64,000 nt of DNA from the NCBI RefSeq assembly GCF_947623445.1, contig NC_135241.1:15192501-15256500 (forward strand). The letters are read 5' to 3'. Under the pieces are notes generated by a model. That model saw only the letters and a program-made list of their open reading frames with translations, was not told the origin of the DNA and made no database searches. Below, piece after piece: positions 1 through 10,081 of the stretch. The stretch's first letter is position 1, and the number at the start of each line of letters is the position of its first letter. The translations under genes and the position numbers were made by a program. Source of the stretch: Clavelina lepadiformis. Taxonomy: Eukaryota; Chordata; Ascidiacea; Aplousobranchia; Clavelinidae.

Positions 1-48
1 TAATGTTAAAGGACAAGGGAAAGATAGAACTGTTAGACAGGCGTCTCT

Positions 49-607
49 ACAGGGAAAATGCACGAACAATTCACATCCAAAGCACACAATTTGTGCGTTG
101 CCGAACTGAAACAACGTGAGAAACTGGGAATTGTCGAAGTTATTGACAAAATAAATGATAGATATATAAGCTCTACAGAAAAGGTTTTCAATGCAGTTTA
201 CAGTATTGCAAAACGCAACCTACCGTTTTCATCCATAGAAGATGAAATTGTTGAACTGCAGATAAAAATGGATTAGATATGGGAGTGGAAAACTGCTGTC
301 AAAATAGTTGAGAATAATGCTGGACATATTAAACAAACGGTATTTGTCAAAATAATTCCATAGAATTTGAAACTCTTCGTTATTGTTGATGATACTTCAA
401 CAATATCTAGTAAAGCAGTTTTGATCATTTTCGTTAAAGTTGAAGATGATGATTTTCGCCAACAATTTTATTAGATTTATTAGAGTTGGAAGCACAAGAT
501 GCCGAAACAATATATGTAAATTTGCTTAAAAGTTTGAACAACGTAGGATTTGACAACCAATATTTGAAACGCAATTTAATAGTCTTGTGTTCTGGCGGAG
601 GATTTTT
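49..607 (+). pseudogene. Decayed hAT-like transposase gene (KIAA1586-like), 5' part
   Basis: Frame one from about 58 reads HEQFTSKAHNLCVAELKQ, then AIDKINDRY-like and STEKVFNAVYSIAKRN stretches, then ELQIKMD and a stop at 274-276. The same frame continues past that stop with KTAVKIVEN and VIVDDTSTISSKAVLI, with further stops. A shifted frame from 486 gives AETIYVNLLKSLNNVGFDNQ and NLIVLCSGGG. This order resembles the middle of KIAA1586/ZMYM-type hAT-derived transposases (family recognised from memory). Several in-frame stops, one frameshift and an insertion at 608 make it non-functional. The left end of the gene lies outside the window. Confidence 0.65.
595..607. repeat. Target-site duplication, left copy
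   Basis: GCGGAGGATTTTT occurs here immediately before a T tract (603-624 in total) and again at 2088-2100. The pair brackets a minus-strand element whose poly(A) tail is this T tract. The exact edge within the T run is ambiguous. Confidence 0.75.
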
Positions 608-2087
608 TTTTTTTTTTTTTTTTTGTTTATTAAACGTTTCTCAAACAATTAAGACACGCTTAATAATGAAATTAAAAAAAATGCTCGTAAAAAACACGGG
701 TTTTTATCGGAAGGAGAAAAACACATTCTAGATTAGAAAATTGTGTAATTGAGTTCGCTTGGGTTCGGTTTATACGTCATGTCACAACATTTAAAATAAC
801 ATTGGCGGTATCTATTGTTTACGAATTGGAACGAGAAATCGGTACAATTGCATCGTATTAAAGCTCCATTACATTCCTCGCAGTATACCGGTTCTTCGAG
901 TTGTGGTGTTTCTTTCGCTGGGTCGTTGCTTCTCCGGACTTGAACATAATTCTTGCACGCACATCGGAAGTCTGTAAATTCGTCTATTGGCAACTCGGCA
1001 AAGTCATATGCCATATGATCTATCTTACTTCTTTGTGTTTCCTGTTTTTCTTGATTTTCTGTTGAGTCCCCGCTGATATCCTTTCTCTTGTTCCCTCGGT
1101 TCGCATTAGAGTTGAGCTCCGGGCTCTCTTCCCGTGGAGTCCTTGTTTTTGCTCGGTTCCTACCCCAGGCGCTCTTTTCCTTTGCTCCACGTCGCGGCTC
1201 ATCTACTTTTCGTTGTGTTTCCTGTTTCTTCTGGTTTTCTGTTGAGTCCACATTCCTGTCGTTTCTTTTGTTTTTTCGTGTTTTCTGCTGTTCTGGGGTT
1301 GGTTCGTTTGAGTCATGGCTGGAGCTCTCCTTTGGTGGATTCTCCTCTGTTGGCCGGCTGGTCTCTGCGTTGTGGGCACTCTTTTTCTCGACCATCTCCG
1401 ATATCTCTTTTCTCTTGGGGCACTCCTTGAATTTGTGTCCTTGTTCTGTGCAGAAGGAGCATGTTTGAATTTGTCCGTTATAACTTACCGCACATCTGAT
1501 TTTGCTCAGGTACAGGTACGATGGGAGTTGGTGTCGTTCCAACGTTTCCTTGTTCACTTTATAGATCCTCCTTCCATCTTTGATGCCGTATTTATCGACG
1601 CCCAAATGTGCTGGGCCTTGAATCTCAAATTCTGCAAGGATTGCATCGATGTGTTTCTGTGGGTAGTGGATGGGTACCCATCTGACCGTGAGGTCTATTC
1701 TTTCGTCTCCGTGGGCTATGGCATACTTTACTTCCGGCCTCTTTCGAAGTAATTCTGCAAGTCTTATAGCATTGTTTTTTCGGTCTAACGTAATATTTAC
1801 CATGTTTCCCGGTTTCTGTATTATTCCTTCGATGTACTCAAGCGGTATCTTGATTTCTTTTAGCATCTTGTAGATGTCTTCCCTCTTGTTATCATTGGTC
1901 AATTGGATGGTCACCTCGCAATGGTTGCTGTATTCTTCAGCCACATCATTATTCCGTTGTCTTTTAACTCTGTCTGCGTAAGTGAAGGTTTCGGCCATTC
2001 TTCACCTATGCTTTCCAGAGATCTAAATCTTCACTTCTTGACGGCTTTTTTGTTTCCCTTGCTCGAAACCATGTTGTTTGTGCATGT
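608..2087 (-). mobile_element. ORF1-only poly(A)-tailed non-LTR-type retroelement
   Basis: About 1.48 kb lies between two copies of GCGGAGGATTTTT. On the minus strand it reads: a 5' leader of about 89 nt with a 13-codon upstream ORF (2072 down to 2031), a 421-codon ORF, a short 3' UTR ending in TTTAATAAAC, then a run of about 20 A. The 13-bp target duplication plus A tail is the signature of LINE-type target-primed insertion. No reverse transcriptase is present, so the copy was mobilised in trans or is an ORF1-only (half-LINE-like) family. A processed gene copy is the alternative. The long intact ORF argues for a fairly recent insertion. Confidence 0.7.
733..1998 (-). CDS. ORF1-like nucleic-acid-binding protein with CCHC zinc knuckle
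   Basis: Intact 421-codon ORF. Residues about 28-175 look like the RRM-like tandem modules of ZCCHC3-like proteins and LINE ORF1 proteins. A CCHC zinc knuckle follows, C180-x2-C183-x4-H188-x4-C193. Then comes a long charged, low-complexity linker (about 200-330) containing two similar ENQ(K/E)KQETQR stretches. The C-terminal 80 residues are cysteine-rich (CAC, CEEC, CNC and CC pairs), suggesting another zinc-binding module. Expected role: RNA/DNA chaperone in a retroelement ribonucleoprotein. No enzyme motifs are visible. The start was chosen at the first ATG, followed by MAETFTYADRV; a 13-codon uORF precedes it. Family membership is inferred; a domesticated ZCCHC3-type gene is the alternative. 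Confidence 0.7.
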   Translation of the reverse strand: MAETFTYADRVKRQRNNDVAEEYSNHCEVTIQLTNDNKREDIYKMLKEIKIPLEYIEGIIQKPGNMVNITLDRKNNAIRLAELLRKRPEVKYAIAHGDERIDLTVRWVPIHYPQKHIDAILAEFEIQGPAHLGVDKYGIKDGRRIYKVNKETLERHQLPSYLYLSKIRCAVSYNGQIQTCSFCTEQGHKFKECPKRKEISEMVEKKSAHNAETSRPTEENPPKESSSHDSNEPTPEQQKTRKNKRNDRNVDSTENQKKQETQRKVDEPRRGAKEKSAWGRNRAKTRTPREESPELNSNANRGNKRKDISGDSTENQEKQETQRSKIDHMAYDFAELPIDEFTDFRCACKNYVQVRRSNDPAKETPQLEEPVYCEECNGALIRCNCTDFSFQFVNNRYRQCYFKCCDMTYKPNPSELNYTIF

Positions 2088-2100
2088 GCGGAGGATTTTT
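2088..2100. repeat. Target-site duplication, right copy
   Basis: GCGGAGGATTTTT identical to 595-607, directly followed by GACAATG. Sequence to the right resumes the interrupted hAT-like gene. Confidence 0.75.
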
Positions 2101-2340
2101 GACAATGAATCTCATATATAGCGGCAAAAGAAAACGCCTCGTCGCTTATAACGTATCAAATCTTTTGATAATAAAATTGATTGGGTTTTCCCTTAATTTG
2201 TGGAACACAAAAGATTCGGTTAAAATGTGGCTAAGAAAAAACCACTCAGCCGATGATACCAGAGTTAAACATTCAACTGCAGCTTCACATAATAGCAATG
2301 AACTGTCTATATGGAAGTATATGGATTATTATGGTAAATA
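2101..2340 (+). pseudogene. Decayed hAT-like transposase gene, continuation after the insertion
   Basis: If the insertion and one target copy are removed, the CSGGG motif at the left junction runs on in frame into FLTMN, YSGKRKRLVA, SNLLIIKLIG and DSVK. That order fits the CSDGA...NSG...RLV...PNLIIWHCLNHR block of KIAA1586-like hAT proteins, with heavy divergence. Beyond about 2240 (MWLRKNHSADD onward, to a stop at 2339) the similarity is lost. The assignment of this right-hand part is weaker than that of the left-hand part. Confidence 0.4.
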
Positions 2341-2922
2341 AAATTATTACCTAAATATTTGTTATTTTTAATACCCATACAAAAGTTGACCTTTATCAAT
2401 TGGTAAGTAGGCGAACCGGTTGCTAACTGGATTGGATCCCACCACTGCCCCTAAAATAATCAGAAAAAAACCTACAAGGTATAGCGTTTTGTTTCACTAA
2501 CCCGATCACACCAGCATCCAAACGAAACTACACTAAAGTTCTAATACGATACCACACTATTAGTGGAACCACGCTTAACACGACCGTTAGTTTATTTTTA
2601 CATTAAAATTGGCACAACTGGCTACAGTTAAATCAAAATTAGTTAGCTACAGCAGAGTGACGTAGAAATGTCCTTCAGCCATTTTTTGTGTGTGCGCGGT
2701 GCACAGTTTGACGCAAAATTGTGTTGAAATGGTTCCTTTACACAATAAAATTCAATTTTTGCTTTATTTAGCTCAACGGAAATATGGGAACATTAAAATC
2801 TACTTGCTTAATGTTTTTTGGAGGCAATATCCGACAATTTGATTGTTAATCAATGTACATTGTACAGCGATATGTTCCTGCAGCTTTACGTTTGGAAATG
2901 TGAATTAATCTGTTAGAAAATT
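2341..2922. other. Intergenic; 3' flank of MRPS2 with poly(A) signal
   Basis: No coding region recognised. A minus-strand AATAAA at 2763-2768 lies about 155 nt beyond the MRPS2 stop and is the likely polyadenylation signal for that gene. Confidence 0.5.
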
Positions 2923-4288
2923 TCATTCTGTGGAATCGGCTGTCTTCACTGACTGGCTGGAGTTTTCAATTTCCAATCTTTTCTCCTTTCCAAGTAAGAC
3001 AGCTTTTTTGAATAAGCTGAAATGAACAAAGTATTCCTATTTCACATAATGCTTTTTTACCATGCAGGAAATACTATTAAGATATTAACCGATCAAAAGA
3101 ATAAGAGATTGATGCTACCTGCAGAATAATTCAATTGATTGTAAGCTATCATCATTTGCTGGTACTGGATATGTAATAATAGAAGGGTTGACATTGCTAT
3201 CACAGATACCAATGGTGGCAATTCCTACTTTGGCACATTCATCAATCGCCAGATGACGATCTTGAACAGTATCTTGAAGAGAGAGGAAGACACACAGGTC
3301 TGGCAACTTTATTCCTCCTTTTAATTCTCGAGGCTGAAGTTTGGAAAATATCAGTTGTGAAATAATACCAATCTTGTACAGTAAGTAGAGCTAGTCTTAC
3401 GAAGGCAGATCAATTAATCGATTCATCTTCGGTCAACTCAACGCTTCTTATCAGATTGAACAAAAAAAAATAATTAGTAAATTTGACAAAAAAAACTTGA
3501 ATAGATCGGAGCTGAATTGACACTTACGATGCAAAATGCTTTCAAATGTATACCGTGAATGTCTATTGAAAATTTGCTGTAATGCAAAATTTACTTACAT
3601 TTATTTTATTGTTAGTAAATGTTCCATGTCCCCAAGCTCGGGTATGAGCAAATTCCCCACATTCTTGTGCTAGCTTTTCAACAGCATGGCCATGTTGATG
3701 TGACTTCATAATAAAAAGAATAATTGCTTTGCGAAATGCCATGTGAGCCAAAAAGTTTAATGCTCGATGTAAATGTTGCAACGTTACGTCGAGGTCAAAT
3801 ATATCAGTGCCCAATCGACATCCAAATAAGTAGGGCTTCATTAATCTGCAAGGCAAAACTTAGATAACACTTAAATCTAAAAATAGTACATGTGAAAGTG
3901 TAACCAAATAAACTTCTACAGTTAAAGAAATTTAGTTCTGATGTTTTACTCACTCGTTTCTGCAACCCTTTGTATGTCCAAAATGCACTCTTGCCTTATA
4001 TAAATCTTCAATAGTTACTAAACTTTTGACACCAAAAAAGTCTGAATGTAAAAGCGGGTTCTCTCTTTCAGTATTCTTCTGCAAAGTGGCAACTTGAATT
4101 TTTGGTTCAGATTGAACGGTTCTTAAAAAACTTTGTTGCGTTTTACTTGATGGAAATAATGGCTTCATTGAACTTTTGAAGTAAAACATTTGATGACTGG
4201 TTAATGTTCTAAGTGAGAAACTGTTTGTTGATTGAATAAATGCAGAAGCATATGCTGAGCAGCTACATAATGTAGATATTCTCTTCAT
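2923..4288 (-). CDS. MRPS2: Mitochondrial small ribosomal subunit protein uS2m
   Basis: Four exons on the minus strand: 4288-3954, 3845-3599, 3333-3119 and 3016-2923. All introns are GT-AG with consistent phases, giving 296 residues. The first 50-60 residues (MKRISTLCSCSAY...) are rich in S, R and T with few acidic residues, as in a mitochondrial presequence. The uS2 core follows: DFFGVKSLVTIEDLYKARVH, FGHTKGCRNE, then LFGCRLGTDIFDLD, GGIKLPDLCVFLSLQD, and the uS2 signature-like GICDSNVNPSIITYPVPAND. Role: structural protein of the mitoribosome 28S subunit, encoded in the nucleus and imported. The start was taken at the ATG that opens the presequence; the longer upstream frame lacks support and crosses a good splice acceptor. 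It lies 383 bp downstream of TADA3 on the same strand. Confidence 0.92.
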
Positions 4289-4340
4289 ATCCGGCGAAGC
4301 AGGGTCATATACAACTATAAATGAGTAACGTATATGTCTA

Positions 4341-4368
4341 CTGCAAACAGAAAAAAGCAACAAAGTAG
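4341..4368 (-). promoter_or_regulatory. Polypyrimidine tract and splice acceptor upstream of MRPS2 start
   Basis: Minus strand reads CTTTTTTCTGTTTGCAG followed by TAGACATATACG, with the AG at 4342-4341 and 52 nt to the MRPS2 ATG. No upstream coding exon is needed, so this is either the 3' end of a 5'-UTR intron or a spliced-leader acceptor. Confidence 0.5.
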
Positions 4369-4671
4369 TACAGTAGTTAAAGTATAACAAAGTGTCTAAA
4401 GTATAACATTCTAATTATAAACTAACCTAATTGTAAATATAACCTGCTAATCAATCAGCAGTAACAACTAAATAGCAGACTAACATCATGTATCAAAAAT
4501 AAACACGAAAAAATCACATTGAGCATTTAGCAGTGCATAATTATCTGTACCACAAGTGCAGTGGTTACAACTGGCAATTCATCATATTTAAAAGTAATTG
4601 AAAACAATTTCACGAAAGCAATGCAAATGCCACAATAAACACACAAGCTGCAGCAGTGTGTGGAAATTGAT

Positions 4672-7600
4672 TTAACTGCTAATGTTATCAATTTGTTTAA
4701 TTAGCATTTCTCTATCACGCAATGCTTTCCATGCTGCATCCTTCTCTTTTTTCACTAAAGTTCTTTTCTTTTGCTTTGCAGCCATCACCCGACGATAATG
4801 TTCCATGACCTAAAAATTTTAATTTAGTTGCATGGTAGTAAATTGGTCTCAAATTTTATTATGGAACATGACAGTTGCAGTGTACAATTACGTCAATACA
4901 TAACCTATTTTAATGTAGTTACTTAACTGTCTTACTTCAGTATTGGCACTTTCAACTTTTCTTCGAACTTCTTGTTTTTTTAGCTCCCCTTTAGATATTT
5001 GCAACAACTGTTGCAAAACATCACGATTTCTAGCGGAAACTGCTTTTAGCTCTTGTTGACAATTTATAATCTCATTTAAAATTTCATCTTCTTTCTTTGA
5101 TTCTGTTGTTTCAGGCTCCAAAATACCTAAGTGACAAAAAAGAAATTATTTACATAGCAATTACTATGCAATAACTAGTAATTAATAGACCAACTCCAAA
5201 AATATATCCTTAACCAGATTCTAGATTTATGAGTACGTAAGTTTTTCTCAATTTGTTGGCAATGTGGTCAGCGACAAGCCTTTTTAAAATAGTTGTATAC
5301 CAGTAGTTCAAATCAGTGGTTTGGTTCTCAACGTCTTTTGTGCATTTCTTCCCTTACAAATCTCAAATGTTTTCCAGTCCTCCCAAACATAAAACAGTAA
5401 CATGAACTAGATAGTAATGTGACATAATAATGAAGCGCGATTTGTTCAGGCTTCAAATTTGGATGAACGAAAAGCTTTTCAAAACAGCAAAATTGTCTTT
5501 TTTTGAGGGGGGATTTACTGGTGACATATTCAGATAGCTATTGTAAATATGGAAATAACTTCGTTTGTTGCACCCTACCTACCTACAAAACGACACAAAA
5601 AAATGATTTGCATTTACAAACTTTGAAATGAAAACAAACCTCCACAATTTCTCTCATACCTTCTACAAGGTTATCACACTGCATGAAAAATTATGTTAAA
5701 ATATTACGGTTATGCCAAAATGTTAAGGTTTAAAACTTTAAGAAATGGAGAATATTCATTAACAAGTATGTTACAAAAAAATGTAACACAAGCAGTTAGT
5801 GCACTTTTATATTTTGTGCATCTTCCAGTTATAAAAAAAATGGGCAATTCTGACAACAAATTTAGAAGTATTAATTAGTAGAAATTACCATGCTTAAATC
5901 CGAAAAATTTATGGTCAATTGATCATGTGGAATTTTGTACTATAATGTGGAAATGAGGGGCAAGTTAAAAGCAAATTGACTTTAAATTTAAAAAAGTGCC
6001 ATTAATTATACCATAGTGGTTAAACTTAGACAGCTATTGCAAAAATTGTATGGCAAATTTGATGTTATTTAAGACAAAATTGGCGGTGATTAAAATGTCA
6101 CAATGTTAAAGCAACATCTTTTATTGCTGGCATGTGAATTTAGTACAGTAATTATAAAAAGGGTGGCCGAGACTTTTGGTTGGAAAACGACTCTGCAGGT
6201 ATACAATTAGTTGCAGTTCATGTTTAGTTTCAGCATAAAGTTACTGAGCTCAATAAGGAAAGCTATCTCTATTTTTTCAAATCCTATTTCAAAGCTAAAA
6301 CAATACACAATGAATTTTCTTATATTAATCTGTCATAAATTGTTCACATAAGCATACCTTGTTCAATTAACTCCATTCTTATTCTTGCTTCTAACTTTTG
6401 TACATGGGGAGCAGAGGTAGATTTTGATGGCTTTAAAATCACACCATCAGCTTCTCCAAGTGCAGATGACAAATTGTCACCATACTTACCTTAACAGTGC
6501 AAAAAGTGAAACATTCTAAACCAAATATTCCAAGAGCAAACAAAAGATGAGAAACTGCTTGTCGATTGCACCTTTTAAGCATTGTAATTAAAAAGCAGAT
6601 CCTTTTTATTTAATGATCACCTGAATCGAGCATAGATGTAGCCTGATCAGGGGGGACCATAATATTTTCTTCAACAAATGCAGAAATAAGTCGCTGAGTT
6701 AAGAAACCCAAAGGACATGCATGTTCTTGTTCAGTACTTCAACAAATTCATGCAAAAAAATAGGATTAGGATGAAATTATGATTTGATATGTTGTTTAAC
6801 TGTATTGCATGTGACGGTAAGCTAAGAATAGTTGATCATAAAAATACTAACATGGCACTAGATGCTTTTTTCATAAGAGAATGAACGCTGCCATCTGACT
6901 TTTCAAAATTTTTAACATTTGCACGATTTCCCTCACTCTGTTCTTCTCGCATATCTTCTAACGCCCATCTCTCACTAAAATGAACACCCAAATCGGGAAT
7001 CTGCAAATGATTTCACACACAAGCATTGATAAAAAAAAAAACCAGACATTATATCAGCAACCAAAATAGTGTTAACTTACCTTCATATTTTCTTCAATAT
7101 CTTCTCTACCTTGAACCATTTGTTCGAGCATTCTTATAGTTTCATGTTGCATGGGCACACAATATGTGTCTACAGTTTGCCAGAACTTGCTTGGGGCATC
7201 ATTTACAGGGATACGAGTGGTTTGGTTGCTCTGTGGATCATCAAGAATGTCACCTTCTGCAAATCTTGCCTGAGCAGGAACAAAAAAATCAGCTGATCAG
7301 ACATAAAATGACAATGTTACATTTGCCACCAATAGCAGTAATAATTTTCAAAAACAAACATACAAGATTTCCTTTAGCTTTTTGTCTTCCAAAAATACTG
7401 CCAGATCCTTGATTTGCAGACACATATTTTGTGTGAGCAGGAGAATCTGAAGCTTTCAGCTTCTTAGTTGGTCTATCATCCATAGGTTTTGTGCGCTTAT
7501 CAGAATCTTTCTGAAGTGAAGATATAAGAATAAATGCATGGATAATAATGACTATCGAAATTGAAAGCATTTGTAAAACACTGTACTTTTTTCTCTTTTT

Positions 7601-8204
7601 TAGTACTTTCACCCATGTCACTTAAGATCTGTATTTCTGTTTGAAGTTGTCGCATTCTGCTAGTAGCTGCAGCTAAAAGAGTTTCCAAGTCCATCTGTAG
7701 AACGTCTATTTCCTCAACTGAGACAGAATCATCAACTTGGCGACTAAGGACTAAACATAACGATATATTAGGCTTCTTCATTATGCAGTCAAAAAATAAT
7801 ACAAAGTAGTCCAGAGGTGCCCATGACATCAATAGCACGCCGATACAAATTTACTAGAATTTTACCTACTATCAGTTTTTTGTTAAAATATACATACAAG
7901 GAAGCCGTTCCACTGGGCCTTGAATATTTTATGAATCAAAACAATTGAATATTTTATAAGTAAAGTGATTAAATACCCTACATTTAGCAATTGATATAAG
8001 AGCTTCTTTGTTGGTTGATCATGTTGACCTGACCATTGTAAAGGTAGCTCGAGAGCCCAAAAGGTTGGACACCCTTGATGCAAACAGCACAATTTAAGTA
8101 ACAGTCTCTGAAATCTGCTTACCATTTGTGTATTGTTGGCAATGGCGAGGATGATCAACCAAATTAAGTGCAGGAAACTTTAGCACATCCTTTCTATCTC
8201 CCAT
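4672..8204 (-). CDS. TADA3: Transcriptional adapter 3 (SAGA/ATAC acetyltransferase module)
   Basis: Nine exons on the minus strand: 8204-8123, 7750-7587, 7510-7364, 7269-7081, 7000-6852, 6736-6621, 6489-6358, 5126-4936 and 4809-4672. All are GT-AG and phase-consistent, encoding 435 residues (vertebrate TADA3 is about 432). Recognisable blocks in order: VEEIDVLQMDLETLLAAATS with a coiled-coil-like heptad, IPVNDAPSKFWQTVDTYC, IPDLGVHFSERWALEDM, LTQRLISAFVEENI, LEARIRMELIEQG, then DEILNEIINCQQELKAVSAR and QKKRTLVKKEKDAAWKALR. Role: bridges the GCN5/PCAF-TADA2 histone acetyltransferase module in SAGA and ATAC, in the nucleus. It lies 356 bp downstream of RIOK1. No canonical minus-strand poly(A) signal was seen between its stop and MRPS2. 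The intron at 5127-6357 is the longest. Confidence 0.93.
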
Positions 8205-8560
8205 ATTGCATATATGTACAGGATATGTATTAACTTAACAAAAATAATTTCCTAAGAGCTATATTACAATACACCATGTATTATTATATACCATTCCTAA
8301 TACTTTTGTCGAAAATTTTATCTTAATCAAGTGAAGTGTTCATTGCTTTGGACAAGGCATTGAAGTTCAGCATAAATGTTTTTATAAGACAATGGCAACA
8401 TTTCACATGACAAGTAACAATACGAATGATCTTTCTATGCTACCACAAGTCCATAACAACAGCATTCCGTAATAACATGAAATTAAAGCATTAAACAGCT
8501 ACAAGAATCGAGCTTAAAGAATGAATTAGTTTGGTACAAATTATCTGGTAACAAAATTTT
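8205..8560. other. Short intergenic region between RIOK1 and TADA3
   Basis: No coding sequence. A minus-strand AATAAA at 8565-8560 overlaps the RIOK1 stop codon. The acceptor-like stretch TTTTTGTTAAG lies about 40 nt before the TADA3 ATG but is weak. Confidence 0.4.
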
Positions 8561-10081
8561 TTATTTAGAATGCTTGTTACGAGCCAGTTTTTCTCGCCTT
8601 TTTTTGATGTGTTTGGGTGTCTTTTCAGTCCTTCGGTCTCGATTTTGCTCCTTTACCATCTTCTTGTGAATCTTTTTTTCTTCTTTTGTCATATTACGCC
8701 TTGAAATAACTCGAGGTTTCTCAGCCATGTGATTTTCATCACCACCGTCTGAACTGTAGTCCATATCATCATCGTTACTGGAGTTTGAATCATCCAGTTG
8801 TAAAATATCAGGTACTTTTCTAACACCAGACAAGTCAGTGTTAATACCAGTGATTGTCTGATACAAAACACCTTCAGTACTGCCTTTCTTTGCATTGTCA
8901 TAGTCTCTTTCGAAACTTTTTACTTCGTCCAAAGTGCGTGGAATATATGACTGCTTAAAAACTTCATCGTCATTGCTCTGTAATAACACATTTAGATCAG
9001 CTTCTTTTATTGAGCGATTAGCTGCAATGCTCATGATTTTTTCCAAATACTTGTCTATGTTTGAATCATTTATAGTAACATCAGTCACAAAATCAAACAA
9101 CTCTCTGACATTCATAGATGGGACACCTTTTCGACGAAAGAAATCATTTACATTAGTGCAATCTTTACGAAGAAAATCTAGAGCACGAGGATGATCATGT
9201 TCAACAGATTGCGAGACATCAATTACCACAAGATGTTCTTTGTGGTAGAGCAAATTGTATTCACTTAAATCAGCATGAACTAATTTACAATCATGAAACA
9301 TTCTTCGAATCATCAGAATGCACTCCAAATATAATTCACGATATTTGGAATTTGTTAGATCTTTGGAATCTTTCAAAAGAGGAGCAGGCCATCCATCATT
9401 TCCAATGAATTCCATTACCAACACATGTCCTCGGAGGAGGTGTGGTTTAGGACAACTGATACCGGCATTTGACAACCTTGTTAAGTTTCTAGTTTCTTTT
9501 TCTGCCCAGGTAGCTACCATTTTGCGCGGATTACCTTTGCAATAACCCCTCCGAAACCTAAATTCACCGGTGACATATCTATCACGATCTTTAAAAGTCA
9601 AAATGCTGGTCTTGTAGATTTTGATTGCTCTGTGTTCTCCACAAACCGTTGTTGCATGGTATACATTGGCCTCTTTCCCAGTGCTGATAACCCCATTTAC
9701 TTCTGCTACAACATTTCGACTAAGCATTTTAAACAAAATAATCCGAGTACGTGGATCCAACACTTGTTCAATCGTTGCTCTATCTGATTTGTCTTTGATC
9801 CTTTTTGAAAGTGAAACTTTTTGTTGAACACCGAATTCACCATATTCGTAAGCATCAAGTCGGATTTTATCAACATACTTTGATAACACTTTGTCAACTG
9901 GTTGAAAATGCGTTGCACTTGGTTGCATGGCGCCATCAACTGGGGCAGAAGAAAGTAAGTGGTCCTCCAAAACATCATATTCATTTTCCATAAAATCATC
10001 CTCTTGGTCGTTAGCAAATAGAGACTCTTCCATATTTTTATCTTCATCTGCATCATCAAACTGACCAAGCACCACCTCCAT
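8561..10081 (-). CDS. RIOK1: Atypical serine/threonine kinase RIO1
   Basis: Single uninterrupted ORF of 506 codons (human about 568). The N-terminus has GQFDDADED at residues 6-14, matching the PRMT5-binding motif of RIOK1, pICln and COPR5. The acidic region to about residue 40 is shorter than in vertebrates. The RIO kinase domain spans roughly 105-345: flexible P-loop STGKEANV 133-140, ATP-binding Lys154 in AIKIYK, catalytic loop LVHADLSEYN with Asp271, and metal-binding loop VIDVSQ with Asp288. The C-terminus (about 460-506) is strongly basic. Role: cytoplasmic kinase/ATPase needed for final maturation of pre-40S ribosomes, and an adaptor for PRMT5. The start codon fits because the PRMT5 motif follows at once. 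All catalytic residues are present; no break seen. Confidence 0.96.
   Translation of the reverse strand: MEVVLGQFDDADEDKNMEESLFANDQEDDFMENEYDVLEDHLLSSAPVDGAMQPSATHFQPVDKVLSKYVDKIRLDAYEYGEFGVQQKVSLSKRIKDKSDRATIEQVLDPRTRIILFKMLSRNVVAEVNGVISTGKEANVYHATTVCGEHRAIKIYKTSILTFKDRDRYVTGEFRFRRGYCKGNPRKMVATWAEKETRNLTRLSNAGISCPKPHLLRGHVLVMEFIGNDGWPAPLLKDSKDLTNSKYRELYLECILMIRRMFHDCKLVHADLSEYNLLYHKEHLVVIDVSQSVEHDHPRALDFLRKDCTNVNDFFRRKGVPSMNVRELFDFVTDVTINDSNIDKYLEKIMSIAANRSIKEADLNVLLQSNDDEVFKQSYIPRTLDEVKSFERDYDNAKKGSTEGVLYQTITGINTDLSGVRKVPDILQLDDSNSSNDDDMDYSSDGGDENHMAEKPRVISRRNMTKEEKKIHKKMVKEQNRDRRTEKTPKHIKKRREKLARNKHSK

Noticed and set aside
1088..1752. Plus-strand frames of 98-145 codons over the ORF1 region
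   Set aside because: They are antisense shadows of the intact minus-strand ORF1 and have no recognisable protein content.
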